From Methylobacter sp. (GTDB lineage: Bacteria; Pseudomonadota; Gammaproteobacteria; Methylococcales; Methylomonadaceae), in assembly GCA_023229605.1 (NCBI GenBank), contig JALNYY010000003.1, forward strand, positions 1 to 64,000: a DNA stretch of 64,000 nt, written 5' to 3'. Both the position numbers and the translations under genes were made by a program. A model generated the notes under the pieces. It was not told where the DNA came from, did not search any database, and saw nothing but the letters and a program-made list of their open reading frames with translations. This document shows positions 6,445 to 15,517 of this stretch, in pieces (the stretch's first letter is position 1; each line of letters starts with the position of its first letter).

Positions 6445-8052
6445 TTACGCGATTGATCGGTTCATGTCCAGCGCCAATGCCTCGGCAACTTTGATGCCGT
6501 CGACAGCCGCAGAAAGAATTCCTCCGGCATAGCCCGCGCCTTCCCCAGCAGGATACAGTCCCTTGGTATTCAGGCTTTGGAAATGCTCATTGCGTTTGAT
6601 ACGGATAGGCGATGAGGTGCGGGTTTCAACCCCGGTCAACACGGCATCTTTCATCGCAAAGCCCTTTATTTTTTTATCAAAAGCCGGTATCGCTTCGCGT
6701 ATCGCAGCTATCGCATAATCGGGCAAGGCAGAACTGAGGTCGCATAAGTGTACGCCCGGCGTGTAGGACGGCTGTACCGTGCCCAGCGCAGAAGAAGGTC
6801 GTTTGGCGAGAAAGTCGCCGACCAGTTGCCCCGGCGCTTCATAGGTTTCGCCGCCCAGCTTGAATGCACTCGCTTCCAGGCGGCGTTGAAAGTCGATGCC
6901 GGCCAACGGATGTCCGGGATAATCGTCAGGCGTGATGCCGACGACGATGCCGCTGTTGGCGTTACGCTCGTTGCGCGAATATTGGCTCATGCCGTTGGTG
7001 ACCACATGCCCCTCCTCGGAGGTGGCGGCCACCACGGTGCCGCCGGGACACATGCAAAAGCTGTACACGGAACGTCCGTTGCTGCAGTGATGCACCAGCT
7101 TGTAATCGGCAGCGCCCAATAACGGATGACCGGCATTACTGCCGAATCGGCAAGTGTCGATCAGCGACTGCGGATGCTCTATGCGAAAGCCGATCGAAAA
7201 AGGCTTGGCTTCAATATAAACGCCCCGGTCATAAAGCATTTTGAAGGTGTCGCGGGCGCTATGCCCGACCGCCAGCAGCACATGACTGCTGTTAATGGTT
7301 TCGCCGCCTGCCAGTATTACGCCGCGCACCTGCCCGTTATCGATGATGATGTCGTCAACCCGGCTTTGGAAGCGGACTTCGCCGCCTAGCGACTCGATAG
7401 TCGCGCGTAGCTGTTCGACTACCGTGACCAGCTTGAATGTGCCGATATGAGGCTTGCTGACATGGAGAATTTCGTCCGGCGCGCCGGCTTTGACAAGCTC
7501 AGTCAGCACCTTGCGTCCGTAGTGATTCGGGTCCTTGATCTGGGTATGAAGCTTGCCGTCGGAAAAAGTTCCGGCTCCGCCTTCGCCGAACTGCACATTG
7601 GATTCGGGGTTAAACCGGCTTTTGCGCCAAAGGCCGAATGTGTCTTTGGTACGCTCCCGCACCTCTTTGCCCCGCTCCAGGATGATCGGTTTAAAGCCCA
7701 TTTGCGCCAAAATCAGACCGGCAAACAGTCCGCAAGGACCGGTGCCGATGATCACAGGGCGCTGCGCCAGATGCTTTGGCGCCTGGGTTACAATATGATA
7801 AGTGGTGTCGGGGGTTAAAGAAATGTGCGGGTCGTCTTGCAGGCGATTAAGAATTGCCTGTTCGTTTTTGGCTGCTACATCAACGGTGTAAACAAGCAGG
7901 ATAGCGTTGCGTTTGCGGGCGTCGTAGCCTTGACGGAATATGGTGTAAGTGATCAGTTCCTCCGCGCTGATGCCAAGTCTGTCCAGTATCGTGGTTTTGA
8001 GCAGGTTTTCCGGGTGATCGAGCGGGAGTTTAAGTTCAGTGATTCTTAACAT
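6445..8052 (-). CDS. FAD-dependent oxidoreductase, NAD(FAD)-utilising dehydrogenase family (COG2509-like)
   Basis: This is a 535-residue flavoprotein. An N-terminal domain of about 95 residues precedes the dinucleotide-binding motif PVIIGTGPCGLFAGLILAQMG (about 97-117). Further blocks are FGEGGAGTFSDGKLHT (around 158), HVLLAVGHSARDTF, and a C-terminal FAD block LYPAGEGAGYAGGI followed by AAVDGIKVAEAL. This pattern is that of a widespread uncharacterised family. The substrate is unknown. It probably heads a two-gene unit with trhO. Confidence 0.85.
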   Translation of the reverse strand: MLRITELKLPLDHPENLLKTTILDRLGISAEELITYTIFRQGYDARKRNAILLVYTVDVAAKNEQAILNRLQDDPHISLTPDTTYHIVTQAPKHLAQRPVIIGTGPCGLFAGLILAQMGFKPIILERGKEVRERTKDTFGLWRKSRFNPESNVQFGEGGAGTFSDGKLHTQIKDPNHYGRKVLTELVKAGAPDEILHVSKPHIGTFKLVTVVEQLRATIESLGGEVRFQSRVDDIIIDNGQVRGVILAGGETINSSHVLLAVGHSARDTFKMLYDRGVYIEAKPFSIGFRIEHPQSLIDTCRFGSNAGHPLLGAADYKLVHHCSNGRSVYSFCMCPGGTVVAATSEEGHVVTNGMSQYSRNERNANSGIVVGITPDDYPGHPLAGIDFQRRLEASAFKLGGETYEAPGQLVGDFLAKRPSSALGTVQPSYTPGVHLCDLSSALPDYAIAAIREAIPAFDKKIKGFAMKDAVLTGVETRTSSPIRIKRNEHFQSLNTKGLYPAGEGAGYAGGILSAAVDGIKVAEALALDMNRSIA

Positions 8053-8199
8053 GTAAGGTATTTCCGATAGGTTCCTGTTATAGAACCGATTGTTTTACTG
8101 ATGGCGGTGTGAGGATGTTTATTATTTTACCTTAATGGCGTTTTTCTTGTTAGCGGCACATAATGTTTGCGTATTTACGCCAAAAAGGCGAGGTTACAA

Positions 8200-8415
8200 A
8201 TGGCTTTCGGAAAATTACTGGCGGTTATCGGCGTTATTTTGGTGATTATTGGGGTTATTGTCAGTTATGCGCCCTGGTTGATCAGCTGGTTTGGCAAGTT
8301 GCCCGGCGATATATGTATTGAAAATGAGCAACGGTTTGTGTTTATACCGATTACCTCCATGTTTGTTGTCAGTATCATTTTAACGCTAATTGTGAATCTG
8401 TTTTTTCGCAGATAG
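8200..8415 (+). CDS. DUF2905 small membrane protein
   Basis: This 71-residue inner-membrane protein has two hydrophobic helices (about 4-27 and 47-68) and the conserved central FGKLPGDICIE loop that marks DUF2905. I chose the ATG at 8200, preceded by a GGCGAGG stretch. A TTG start 11 codons earlier adds only a basic leader. The family function is unknown. It is monocistronic by spacing. Confidence 0.85.
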   Translation: MAFGKLLAVIGVILVIIGVIVSYAPWLISWFGKLPGDICIENEQRFVFIPITSMFVVSIILTLIVNLFFRR

Positions 8416-8525
8416 GGAGTTACTTGGTATTATTTTTACAATCTATTTGTCGGATACCTTGAGTTCTTGTAAAATACTCCAATTAAGTGCTGCAGTGCTC
8501 ATAACCAGTGTAAGTTGGAACAAGA

Positions 8526-8915
8526 ATGGAAATATCACAAGAATTGCTACAGAAAAAAATTCTGATTGTAGATGATGCTGCTTCAATGCGGACACTAACC
8601 AAAGCTATTCTGCGCGAGGCCGGATTTACCCACGTTTTTGATGCGCCGGGTGGAGAGGAAGCATTGCTGATGATGAGAAAGGTAAAGATTAATATCGTGG
8701 TGTGTGACTGGAACATGCCGGGGATGAGCGGGCTTGATTTGTATAAGACAGTAAAAGACGACGCCAAATTAGAAACTCCTCCCTGGATAATGCTGACGTC
8801 TTCATCGGAAGGAGACAAGGTAAAGGAAGCCATTATGGCAGGAATCACCTCTTATATTGTAAAACCGTTTAAGCCGGATAACTTGGTGAAACAGGTTGTA
8901 GGCAAGCTTTCCTGA
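8526..8915 (+). CDS. Single-domain response regulator, CheY-like
   Basis: This 129-residue stand-alone receiver domain has the acidic pair D16-D17, phospho-acceptor D61 (VVCDWNMPGMSG), T91 (MLTSSSEG) and K113 (YIVKPF). It has no output domain. The DWNMPGMSGL signature resembles CheY proteins that act on flagellar switches or as phosphate shuttles. No chemotaxis gene is adjacent, so its kinase and target are unknown. A strong bidirectional terminator follows. Confidence 0.88.
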   Translation: MEISQELLQKKILIVDDAASMRTLTKAILREAGFTHVFDAPGGEEALLMMRKVKINIVVCDWNMPGMSGLDLYKTVKDDAKLETPPWIMLTSSSEGDKVKEAIMAGITSYIVKPFKPDNLVKQVVGKLS

Positions 8916-8940
8916 TTCGTTAAATCCGGCTTCTGAAAAC

Positions 8941-8987
8941 AAAAAGGCCTCATTCGCAACAGCAGATTGCGAATGGGGCCTTTTTTT
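8941..8987. terminator. Bidirectional Rho-independent terminator
   Basis: AAAAAGGCCTCATTCGCAA pairs with TTGCGAATGGGGCCTTTTT around a 7-base loop, with one T-G wobble, and has A- and T-runs on either side. It separates the convergent CheY and helicase genes. The helicase stop codon overlaps its T-run. Confidence 0.9.
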
Positions 8988-10320
8988 ATGGCTGGTTTAT
9001 TTCTACGGTCGGCTTAGCTGCCGGTACCCGTCTTTTGCCGATATTCTTTTTGTCCCTGTGACGTATTTTGACTTTTTCGGCCGCCGTTTTTTTAGGTTCT
9101 GTTTTCTTTTTGCCGCCTGTTGCCTTTCCGGAAGCTTTAAGTTTTTTAGGGCCTTTATACTTACCCTCCAGCTCTTTGATGCTGCGGTGTTTGAATTTCT
9201 GTTTCAAAAAGCGCTCAATGCCGGACATTAAATTCCATTCGGTATGTTTTACCAGTGCAATCGCCAAACCCAGCTCATCGATCCGGCCTGTCCGGCCTAT
9301 GCGGTGTATATAATTTATGCCGTTCCTCGGTACGTCGAAATTGATGACCAGATTAATGCCTTTGATGTCCAGGCCGCGGGCGGCAAGGTCGGTAGCAATC
9401 ATGACCTTGACTTCGCCGCCGCGGAATAATTCCATCATCCGGTTGCGGTCTTTTTGATCCATCTCGCCATGCAGCACGCCGACACGAAGTTTTTGTCCGC
9501 GTAGCGGCCCACGAAGGGCATCTGCCTGAATCCGGCTGTTGGTAAAGACCAGAGCTTTGTCATAAGTTTCATTCTGCAACAGCCAGGCCAGCAGTTTTTG
9601 CTTATGATCGTTGTCGTCGGCCAGTACAATTTGCTGTTCAATGTTGCTGTGCCCATCATGCAACGTATTTAAGGCAACGATTTCATGCTCTTTCAGCACC
9701 TTGTCAGCCATTTTGATGACGCCAAAATGCGTCAAGGTGGCGGAGAACAGCAGGGTTTGCCGTCCGGCGTTGCAGCTGTTGGCGATGGTCAGCACGTCTT
9801 CGCTAAAGCCCATGTCCAGCATGCGATCGGCTTCATCCAGAATCAACACCTCCAGATTGCTAAAGTCCGGTATCTCTTGGTCCATCAATTCCAGCAGTCT
9901 GCCGGGGGTTGCAATAACAATTTCGGTGTTTCTGCGCAGCATATTTTGCTGTAGCCTGAAATCATCGCCGCCGGTAATCAGGCCTGTTTTCAGGTCGGTG
10001 AATTCAGTCAATTGTTGGCAGTGCTTAAAGATCTGCTGGGCCAGTTCCCGCGTCGGCGTGAGCACCAAAGCCCGCGTGCCGGATTTAGCGGTGGGCAGGG
10101 ACAGTAAATGATGAAGCGTAGGCAGCAAGAACGCGGCGGTTTTGCCGCTACCGGTTTCGGCGCTGACCAGCAGGTCCTTGTGTTCCAGGGCGGCGGGAAT
10201 CGCTTTTTGTTGTACCGGGGTAGGCTGTTCAAAGCCCATTTTTTTTACTGCCTCAAGCAATTGCTCAGCAAGCGATAGGCTTGAAAACGATGCGGATGGG
10301 TTTGTTGGATTTGAGTGCAT
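8986..10320 (-). CDS. DEAD-box ATP-dependent RNA helicase (SrmB/RhlE-like)
   Basis: This 444-residue helicase of the RNA-remodelling DEAD-box class probably acts in ribosome assembly or RNA decay. In order it shows the Q motif (GFEQPTPVQQKAIP), Walker A AETGSGKT (about 54-61), PTRELAQQ, TPGRLLE, LDEADRMLDMGF, the SAT motif (FSATLTHF), and the second domain with ATDLAARGLDI and HRIGRTGR. A lysine-rich tail (about 375-444) of the kind that binds RNA follows. The overall arrangement is closest to SrmB, but RhlE-like assignment is possible. Confidence 0.92.
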   Translation of the reverse strand: MHSNPTNPSASFSSLSLAEQLLEAVKKMGFEQPTPVQQKAIPAALEHKDLLVSAETGSGKTAAFLLPTLHHLLSLPTAKSGTRALVLTPTRELAQQIFKHCQQLTEFTDLKTGLITGGDDFRLQQNMLRRNTEIVIATPGRLLELMDQEIPDFSNLEVLILDEADRMLDMGFSEDVLTIANSCNAGRQTLLFSATLTHFGVIKMADKVLKEHEIVALNTLHDGHSNIEQQIVLADDNDHKQKLLAWLLQNETYDKALVFTNSRIQADALRGPLRGQKLRVGVLHGEMDQKDRNRMMELFRGGEVKVMIATDLAARGLDIKGINLVINFDVPRNGINYIHRIGRTGRIDELGLAIALVKHTEWNLMSGIERFLKQKFKHRSIKELEGKYKGPKKLKASGKATGGKKKTEPKKTAAEKVKIRHRDKKNIGKRRVPAAKPTVEINQP

Positions 10321-10503
10321 GAATCTTTAAATGGTTGCTAAAGAGCAAGAATGATAGGGGGCAATCTTTGCGTGTATTATAGACTTTTTGCAGTCAGGGT
10401 CATGATTAAATAACTATTCATTGCAAATCGTTTTTTTAACTTTTAAGCTAAGTTAAAAATCAGGGAGAGTATCCTTGGCGTCCACTATAGATCGGGAAAA
10501 ACC

Positions 10504-11190
10504 ATGATACCAATTAGAGATACAGCACCCTGCCATTCGAAGCCTCTAGCCACATGGGGCATCATGGCGGTTTGCATTATTGTTTTTGTGTCGATGAAAT
10601 TGATGCCCGACCAGTTAAGCGCCCGGCTTATTAACCTGTATGGCATGGTGCCTATACGCTATACCAATCCGTATTACGGCTTGCCGTTCGATGGCTATTT
10701 GTCTTTTTTGACCAGCCTGTTCCTGCACGGAAACTGGCTGCATCTTATTATGAATATGTGGTTTCTGTGGATTTTCGGCGATAATGTCGAAGACAGGATG
10801 GGGCGGCTGCCTTTTTTGATTTTTTATTTGGTGTGCGGGCTTTTAGCTACTTTCCTGCAATGGCTTTTTGACCCGAACCTCGCCATTCCCGTTGTCGGTG
10901 CATCGGGCGCCATCGCCGGCGTATTGGCGGCTTATTTTTTTCTATATCCGCTTGAGCGCGTAGTGTTGTGGGTTCCTATACTGTTTTTACCGATAGTCAT
11001 TCATGTCCCTGCGATCGCTTTTTTGGGTTTGTGGGTCTTAATCCAGTTATACAGCGCAACAACTGCAATGCTATTTGGAGGGGTTGCAGTTGATGTTGCC
11101 TGGTGGGCGCATTTAGGCGGCTTTATTGCCGGAACTGTTTTATACCGGTTGTTTCTTCGTAAAGGACCCGAAAAAAATGAATTAATTTGA
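10504..11190 (+). CDS. Rhomboid-family intramembrane serine protease
   Basis: This 228-residue polytopic membrane protease cleaves transmembrane substrates. The catalytic dyad is visible: S134 in GASGAIAG and H203 in WWAHLGGF. The oxyanion-related N84 lies in HLIMNMWFLWIFG. About six or seven membrane helices are predicted. The start follows AGGGAGA-like sequence. Substrates are unknown. It is flanked by gaps on both sides and is probably monocistronic. Confidence 0.9.
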   Translation: MIPIRDTAPCHSKPLATWGIMAVCIIVFVSMKLMPDQLSARLINLYGMVPIRYTNPYYGLPFDGYLSFLTSLFLHGNWLHLIMNMWFLWIFGDNVEDRMGRLPFLIFYLVCGLLATFLQWLFDPNLAIPVVGASGAIAGVLAAYFFLYPLERVVLWVPILFLPIVIHVPAIAFLGLWVLIQLYSATTAMLFGGVAVDVAWWAHLGGFIAGTVLYRLFLRKGPEKNELI

Positions 11191-11308
11191 TGCTGTTAAG
11201 GTATAATTTGCGGCTTCAAAAAGCGATTTTTTGGGATAACTCATCAGGGTCAGGAACCTTTTTCTGGCTAAAAAGACATCTTAAGTTCTATCAGGTTGTG
11301 AAAGTAAT

Positions 11309-11635
11309 ATGAAAAAAGTTAACGTTGCGTTGGTCAGGCTGTTTCAGTTTGTAGTTTTTGTGGTGTCCGTGTTCATGGTAATGGTCTATTTCGGCGCCAT
11401 GGTTTTACTGCCTTTGGATGCTGTCGTATTGCTTATAAAGCTGATGGGGGTTGTTGGTCTTAACGGCTTTATCGCGGCCCTTATCGCTGTACCGGCGGTC
11501 AGTTATTTGGGTTTGATTGTTTACAAAACGCCAGGGCTTTGCAAAATGGTGGTCGATGCGGGTGTTGACCTGATCAAGACCGGTAAAACAAGAGTTGAAG
11601 CGTTTAATGAAATTGCCGATACGGTAAAAGCGTAA
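11309..11635 (+). CDS. Small inner-membrane protein of unknown function
   Basis: This 108-residue protein has two long hydrophobic helices, about 9-35 and 43-72, and a polar C-terminal tail with TRVEAFNEIADTVKA. I recognise no family. It follows the rhomboid gene by 118 bp and ends just before a strong bidirectional terminator, so the coding assignment is supported by layout and good codon structure. Confidence 0.65.
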   Translation: MKKVNVALVRLFQFVVFVVSVFMVMVYFGAMVLLPLDAVVLLIKLMGVVGLNGFIAALIAVPAVSYLGLIVYKTPGLCKMVVDAGVDLIKTGKTRVEAFNEIADTVKA

Positions 11636-11656
11636 TTTTTGCGATCGTTCAAATTC

Positions 11657-11695
11657 AAAAAAAGGGGTGTGTCGGTTTCGGCACACCCTTTTTTT
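11657..11695. terminator. Bidirectional Rho-independent terminator
   Basis: AAAAAAAGGGGTGTG pairs with CACACCCTTTTTTT around a short GC-containing loop, with one bulged G. It lies between the convergent small membrane protein gene and the ceramidase-like gene. Confidence 0.9.
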
Positions 11696-11704
11696 GGGGA
11701 ACGG

Positions 11705-12460
11705 CTAATGCCGTTCCCGCAATGCCCGATAAAAAATCAACGTCCCCAACGCGGCGACCAAATGTTTCAGCGAATGCCCGCTGAGCAGGCCGACAGCGCT
11801 ATAAACTTGGGCGTCGAACACTTCCATGAGTTTCGATACGGCGTAAGCGCCGATGACTCCCCAAATATACCTGTCGCCGTCCAGCTTTGAGTCAAACAGC
11901 CACAGGATCAGCGGTATCAGCAAGACCGGCAAGAACTGCACCAGCAGGTAAGCGCGCAAATCGCCGTGGCCGTCCAATTCCGTCGCATACCAGTAGACGA
12001 CGGAAGCAATGCCCGCTATCAGCAAGGGGACAAATAATTTCAGGGCAAGCCGGGATGAAATATATTCTCCGATAATGGCGCTGAACAGCGCCATAAAGGC
12101 GACCGTCATCGGCAGGCGGTCCCAGAGCAGGGTCTGATTGCCGGGTTGAAGGTGGTAATGCACAGAACCGAAACCGGTTAGAAGCACCCCGCCAAAAAAC
12201 GTCAGATACATGATCCGCAGCTCGGCCAGTCCTCCCGTTGCCTGGCGTAGCGCAACCAGCCGCATCCCCATGAAGCCGATAATCACAAAGGGCAAATTAG
12301 ACAGCACATTGTAGAAATTGGCTATGTTGATGATGCGGCGTTGGTCGGCGAAGTTATGGTAAGCCGGTTCCTGGGCAATGGGGTCTAGGAGGCTGAAAGT
12401 CGCGACAATTGCGGCGACAATTATCGCCAGGATAATTTTCAGGCGGTTATCGGTGGGCAT
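11705..12460 (-). CDS. Ceramidase-like membrane protein (alkaline ceramidase/PAQR-like superfamily)
   Basis: This 251-residue protein has about seven membrane helices. It carries the histidine and aspartate pattern of alkaline ceramidases: SVHYHL (near 99), DRLPMT (near 114), and a late GHSLKHLVAA (near 231) that would complete a Zn site. Members hydrolyse ceramides, but many bacterial relatives are untested. The early motif NFYNVLSNLPFVIIG is typical of the family. It lies convergent to the 108-residue protein and divergent from lemA. Confidence 0.78.
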   Translation of the reverse strand: MPTDNRLKIILAIIVAAIVATFSLLDPIAQEPAYHNFADQRRIINIANFYNVLSNLPFVIIGFMGMRLVALRQATGGLAELRIMYLTFFGGVLLTGFGSVHYHLQPGNQTLLWDRLPMTVAFMALFSAIIGEYISSRLALKLFVPLLIAGIASVVYWYATELDGHGDLRAYLLVQFLPVLLIPLILWLFDSKLDGDRYIWGVIGAYAVSKLMEVFDAQVYSAVGLLSGHSLKHLVAALGTLIFYRALRERH

Positions 12461-12551
12461 AAGCTATAAAATGGGGTGTAAAAACAAGGACAGATAGTTA
12501 TAGCTCTTGTATGATTAGGATACAACTTTAGTTATTTCGTTGGAGATCATC

Positions 12552-13142
12552 ATGCCTATATTGTTCGCGTTAATCGGTTTCATCATCGTTGTCGCATTGT
12601 TTTTTATCAGCATTTACAACAGGCTCGTCAACTTACGCAACGGCGTTAAAAACGCCTTCTCCCAGATAGATGTCCAGCTGACCCGGCGTTACGACCTGAT
12701 ACCCAATCTGGTTGAGGCGGTTAAAGGCTATATGAAGCACGAGCGGGAAACCCTGGACGCGGTTATCAACGCGCGGAATGCCGCTGTAACCGGGCTTAAG
12801 GCCGCCGGGGCGAATCCTTCCGATCCCGAGGCGATCCGGCAACTGGCGGGCGCCGAGGCGGCGCTACAGGGCAGTCTGGGCAAAATGTTCGCCTTGGCTG
12901 AGGCTTATCCCGATCTCAAAGCCAATCAGAACATGATGCAGTTTCAGGAAGAGCTGGCGTCTACCGAAAACAAAGTGGCTTTTGCCCGTCAGGCTTTTAA
13001 TGATGCGGTCATGACTTATAACAACGGCCGGGAGAATTTCCCCAACAATATTCTGGCCGGCATGTTCAATTTTAATCCCGCCGAGCATCTGGAAATAGAA
13101 GCGCCGGAAAAACGCGAAGCGCCGAAAGTTTCTTTTACTTAA
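12552..13142 (+). CDS. lemA: LemA family protein
   Basis: This LemA protein of about 196 residues has one N-terminal membrane helix (about 2-22). It then has the hallmark YNRLVNLRNGVKNAFSQIDV and QLTRRYDLIPNLVEAVKGY blocks and a long helical body. The ATG at 12552 is preferred because GGAG lies about 7 bases upstream; the TTG at 12540 overlaps that site. LemA is often encoded next to an M48 protease, as here, with 19 bp between the genes, so the two probably act together at the inner membrane. Confidence 0.93.
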   Translation: MPILFALIGFIIVVALFFISIYNRLVNLRNGVKNAFSQIDVQLTRRYDLIPNLVEAVKGYMKHERETLDAVINARNAAVTGLKAAGANPSDPEAIRQLAGAEAALQGSLGKMFALAEAYPDLKANQNMMQFQEELASTENKVAFARQAFNDAVMTYNNGRENFPNNILAGMFNFNPAEHLEIEAPEKREAPKVSFT

Positions 13143-13161
13143 AACAGCCCCGGTTAAGCAG

Positions 13162-15126
13162 ATGAATTTCTTTCAAAGTCAGCACGAGGCTCGCCGCAAG
13201 ACCCGTTTCCTGATCTTGATGTTCATGCTGGCCGTGCTTGCCATTGTCGCGGCGGTTAATCTGGTGATAACGGCGCTGGTCATTAATGCGGGCGATGAAA
13301 CAGTAGGCGCGACGCTTCCCGATTTGAACTGGATCATGAACAACCTGTCCCTGGTGGGCGGCATTTCACTGGCCACTATCGGTTTTATCAGCCTGTCCAG
13401 CCTTTACAAGATTGCGTCATTGAGTTCAGGCGGCGGCAAAGTCGCCCGCAGTCTTGGCGGCACGTTGGTTACCGCGGAGAGCAAGGACCCGCTACGCCGC
13501 CGTTTGTATAATGTCGTTGAAGAAATGGCGATAGCCTCCGGCATTCCGATGCCGGAAGTTTACGTACTGGAGCAGGAGTCCGCCATTAACGCGTTCGCGG
13601 CAGGATTCACCACCAGCGATGCGGCAGTGACAGTCACTCGCGGTACGCTGGAAACGCTTTCCAGAGACGAACTGCAAGGCGTTATCGGCCATGAGTTCAG
13701 TCATATCCTGAACGGCGATATGCGGCTGAACACGCGGCTGATGGGCTTTTTGTTCGGCATTCTGGTCATCGGGCTGATCGGCAGAGCAGTGTTGAACAGC
13801 GCCCGGTATGGTGCTATTCGTTCCGATAACTCCCGCCGGTCCGACGGTGCAGCCGCTATTTATCTGGCCGGGTTAGGACTGTTTTTGATTGGCTATATCG
13901 GCGTTTTTTTCGGGCAACTGATCAAGGCGGCGGTATCCAGGCAGCGTGAGTTTCTGGCCGACGCCTCGGCTGTACAATTTACCCGCCAGACCCAAGGCAT
14001 AGCGAGCGCGTTAAAAAAGATAGCCGCCGCCCAGCAAGGATCAGAATTACAGACAGTGGACAGCGATGAAGTCAGCCACATGTTGTTTGCCACCGGTGCG
14101 TCATTCAGCTCATTGTTGGCTACGCATCCGCCTTTGATCGAACGCATCAAAGCATTGGAGCCGAATTTTTCAGAGCCGGAACTAGACCGGCTTGCCGAGC
14201 AGATGGACAGGCAGCCGCAAAACGGTACGGAAGTCGCCGGTGAAAGCGTATCGACAGCCGGTTTCGCATCGCAACATTTTGCCGTAACATCGGATGCGGT
14301 GGCTGAAACGGTAGGCATGCCTGATGACGGCCATGTGCAGCTTGCTTCAAGCCTGCGGCAGTCGATACCCGAAAATCTTTATCGCGCCGCCCATTCCGGC
14401 AATGACGCCTTGCCGTTAGTGTTGGCGTTGCTGCTTGATGCAAACGAAGCCGTGCGCCGGACGCAATTAGACCTTATCGCGCAACAATTAGGCGGGACGA
14501 CGGTGATGACTGCCGAAACGCTGCAACTGGAGATACAAAAACTGGGCGCAGCGTTTCGTCTGCCCTTGTTGCAAATCGCCTTTCCCATTATTAAAAACAG
14601 GCCGCTGGAGCAGATCGAGCGCATAGCCCAATTGGTGCAGCAATTGATCGAGGTCGATGGCGTGGTCGATACATTTGAGTTCGCGTTGAGCCGCGTTTTA
14701 AAAACCCACCTGGATGACGCAGCTCACCCGCAACATCGGCATGGCAATCTCCGCTTGACGCAGTTGCCCGAAGCGGTGGGCACATTGTTTTCCGTAGTGG
14801 CAAAACAGGGCCATTCCGAAGCCGGCGCAGCTTACCAAAAAGGCATGGAATGTCTGGGGCGGCATCAGCAGCGTATAAAAATGCTGATAGATTCTGGGCA
14901 ATGGCCTGACTATACGCCGCTCCAAGACTGGATGTCCTCTACAGATACGGCATTGGATCAGCTGGACGGATTGCAGATGCCGGACAAACAAGCGCTGGTT
15001 TCAGCGCTGGTGTTGACAATTTTTCATGACGGCAAGGTCACCACAGATGAAGCAGAGTTGCTAAGGGCAATATGCGCAACCCTGCATTGTCCGTTGCCGC
15101 CGTTTGTTTTTGATGCCGGTCGATAG
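13162..15126 (+). CDS. M48-family zinc metalloprotease with long TerB-like C-terminal region
   Basis: This 654-residue integral membrane protease is related to HtpX. Two N-terminal helices (about 16-43 and 62-82) are followed by the Zn motif H177-E178-F-S-H181 and a third ligand region REFLADASAVQFTRQ. Two more helices flank about 192-210 and 235-260. The domain beyond residue 330 is much longer than in HtpX (about 290 residues). It ends with a helical stretch, LVSALVLTIFHDGKVTTDEAELL, that resembles TerB-type repeats. It is encoded directly after lemA and is probably cotranscribed. The role is likely membrane protein quality control. Confidence 0.9.
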   Translation: MNFFQSQHEARRKTRFLILMFMLAVLAIVAAVNLVITALVINAGDETVGATLPDLNWIMNNLSLVGGISLATIGFISLSSLYKIASLSSGGGKVARSLGGTLVTAESKDPLRRRLYNVVEEMAIASGIPMPEVYVLEQESAINAFAAGFTTSDAAVTVTRGTLETLSRDELQGVIGHEFSHILNGDMRLNTRLMGFLFGILVIGLIGRAVLNSARYGAIRSDNSRRSDGAAAIYLAGLGLFLIGYIGVFFGQLIKAAVSRQREFLADASAVQFTRQTQGIASALKKIAAAQQGSELQTVDSDEVSHMLFATGASFSSLLATHPPLIERIKALEPNFSEPELDRLAEQMDRQPQNGTEVAGESVSTAGFASQHFAVTSDAVAETVGMPDDGHVQLASSLRQSIPENLYRAAHSGNDALPLVLALLLDANEAVRRTQLDLIAQQLGGTTVMTAETLQLEIQKLGAAFRLPLLQIAFPIIKNRPLEQIERIAQLVQQLIEVDGVVDTFEFALSRVLKTHLDDAAHPQHRHGNLRLTQLPEAVGTLFSVVAKQGHSEAGAAYQKGMECLGRHQQRIKMLIDSGQWPDYTPLQDWMSSTDTALDQLDGLQMPDKQALVSALVLTIFHDGKVTTDEAELLRAICATLHCPLPPFVFDAGR

Positions 15127-15242
15127 CATCAGGACCGCTTTTGGTATATTCTGAATCAAACTGTATGGGTTGTCTAAAGGCCTGTTAAGCCGGCGTCTTT
15201 AGGCCAAATAAAAAATAATTCATTTTAAGGTGGTAAGCAGGC

Positions 15243-15329
15243 ATGTCAGCAATAATATATATCGTAACGGTTATCTTTGTAGTTTATGTCGTCTATACGG
15301 TAGTAACGGATAAAGAAAAGGGCGCATGA
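15243..15329 (+). CDS. Small single-span membrane protein (28 aa)
   Basis: The reading frame MSAIIYIVTVIFVVYVVYTV plus VTDKEKGA ends in TGA. It is one hydrophobic helix with a short charged tail. AAGGTGG lies about 12 bases upstream of the ATG. It is 116 bp past the M48 protease gene. Such small proteins are commonly membrane-complex accessories, but no partner can be named. Confidence 0.5.
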   Translation: MSAIIYIVTVIFVVYVVYTVVTDKEKGA

Positions 15330-15517
15330 TTGGTGACGTTATATCCTCGTCGGAAGGAATGTTAAGAACATTTCCAAGAAAGCGTGCCAATTCAAAATAT
15401 TACTTCGCCTCATTTTACCTGCATCGTTGGATCGGTAAAACGCTACAAACGGGGTTACAAAATCCAAGCAGTACAAAAAGAGCCATGCACCCTCCAACCT
15501 TAACAGAGGTTTTGTTT

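Noticed and set aside
15326..15517. N-terminal extension of the retropepsin-like gene
   Set aside because: The ATG at 15518 gives a clean signal peptide and has a ribosome site, while the extension has neither family nor sensible composition.
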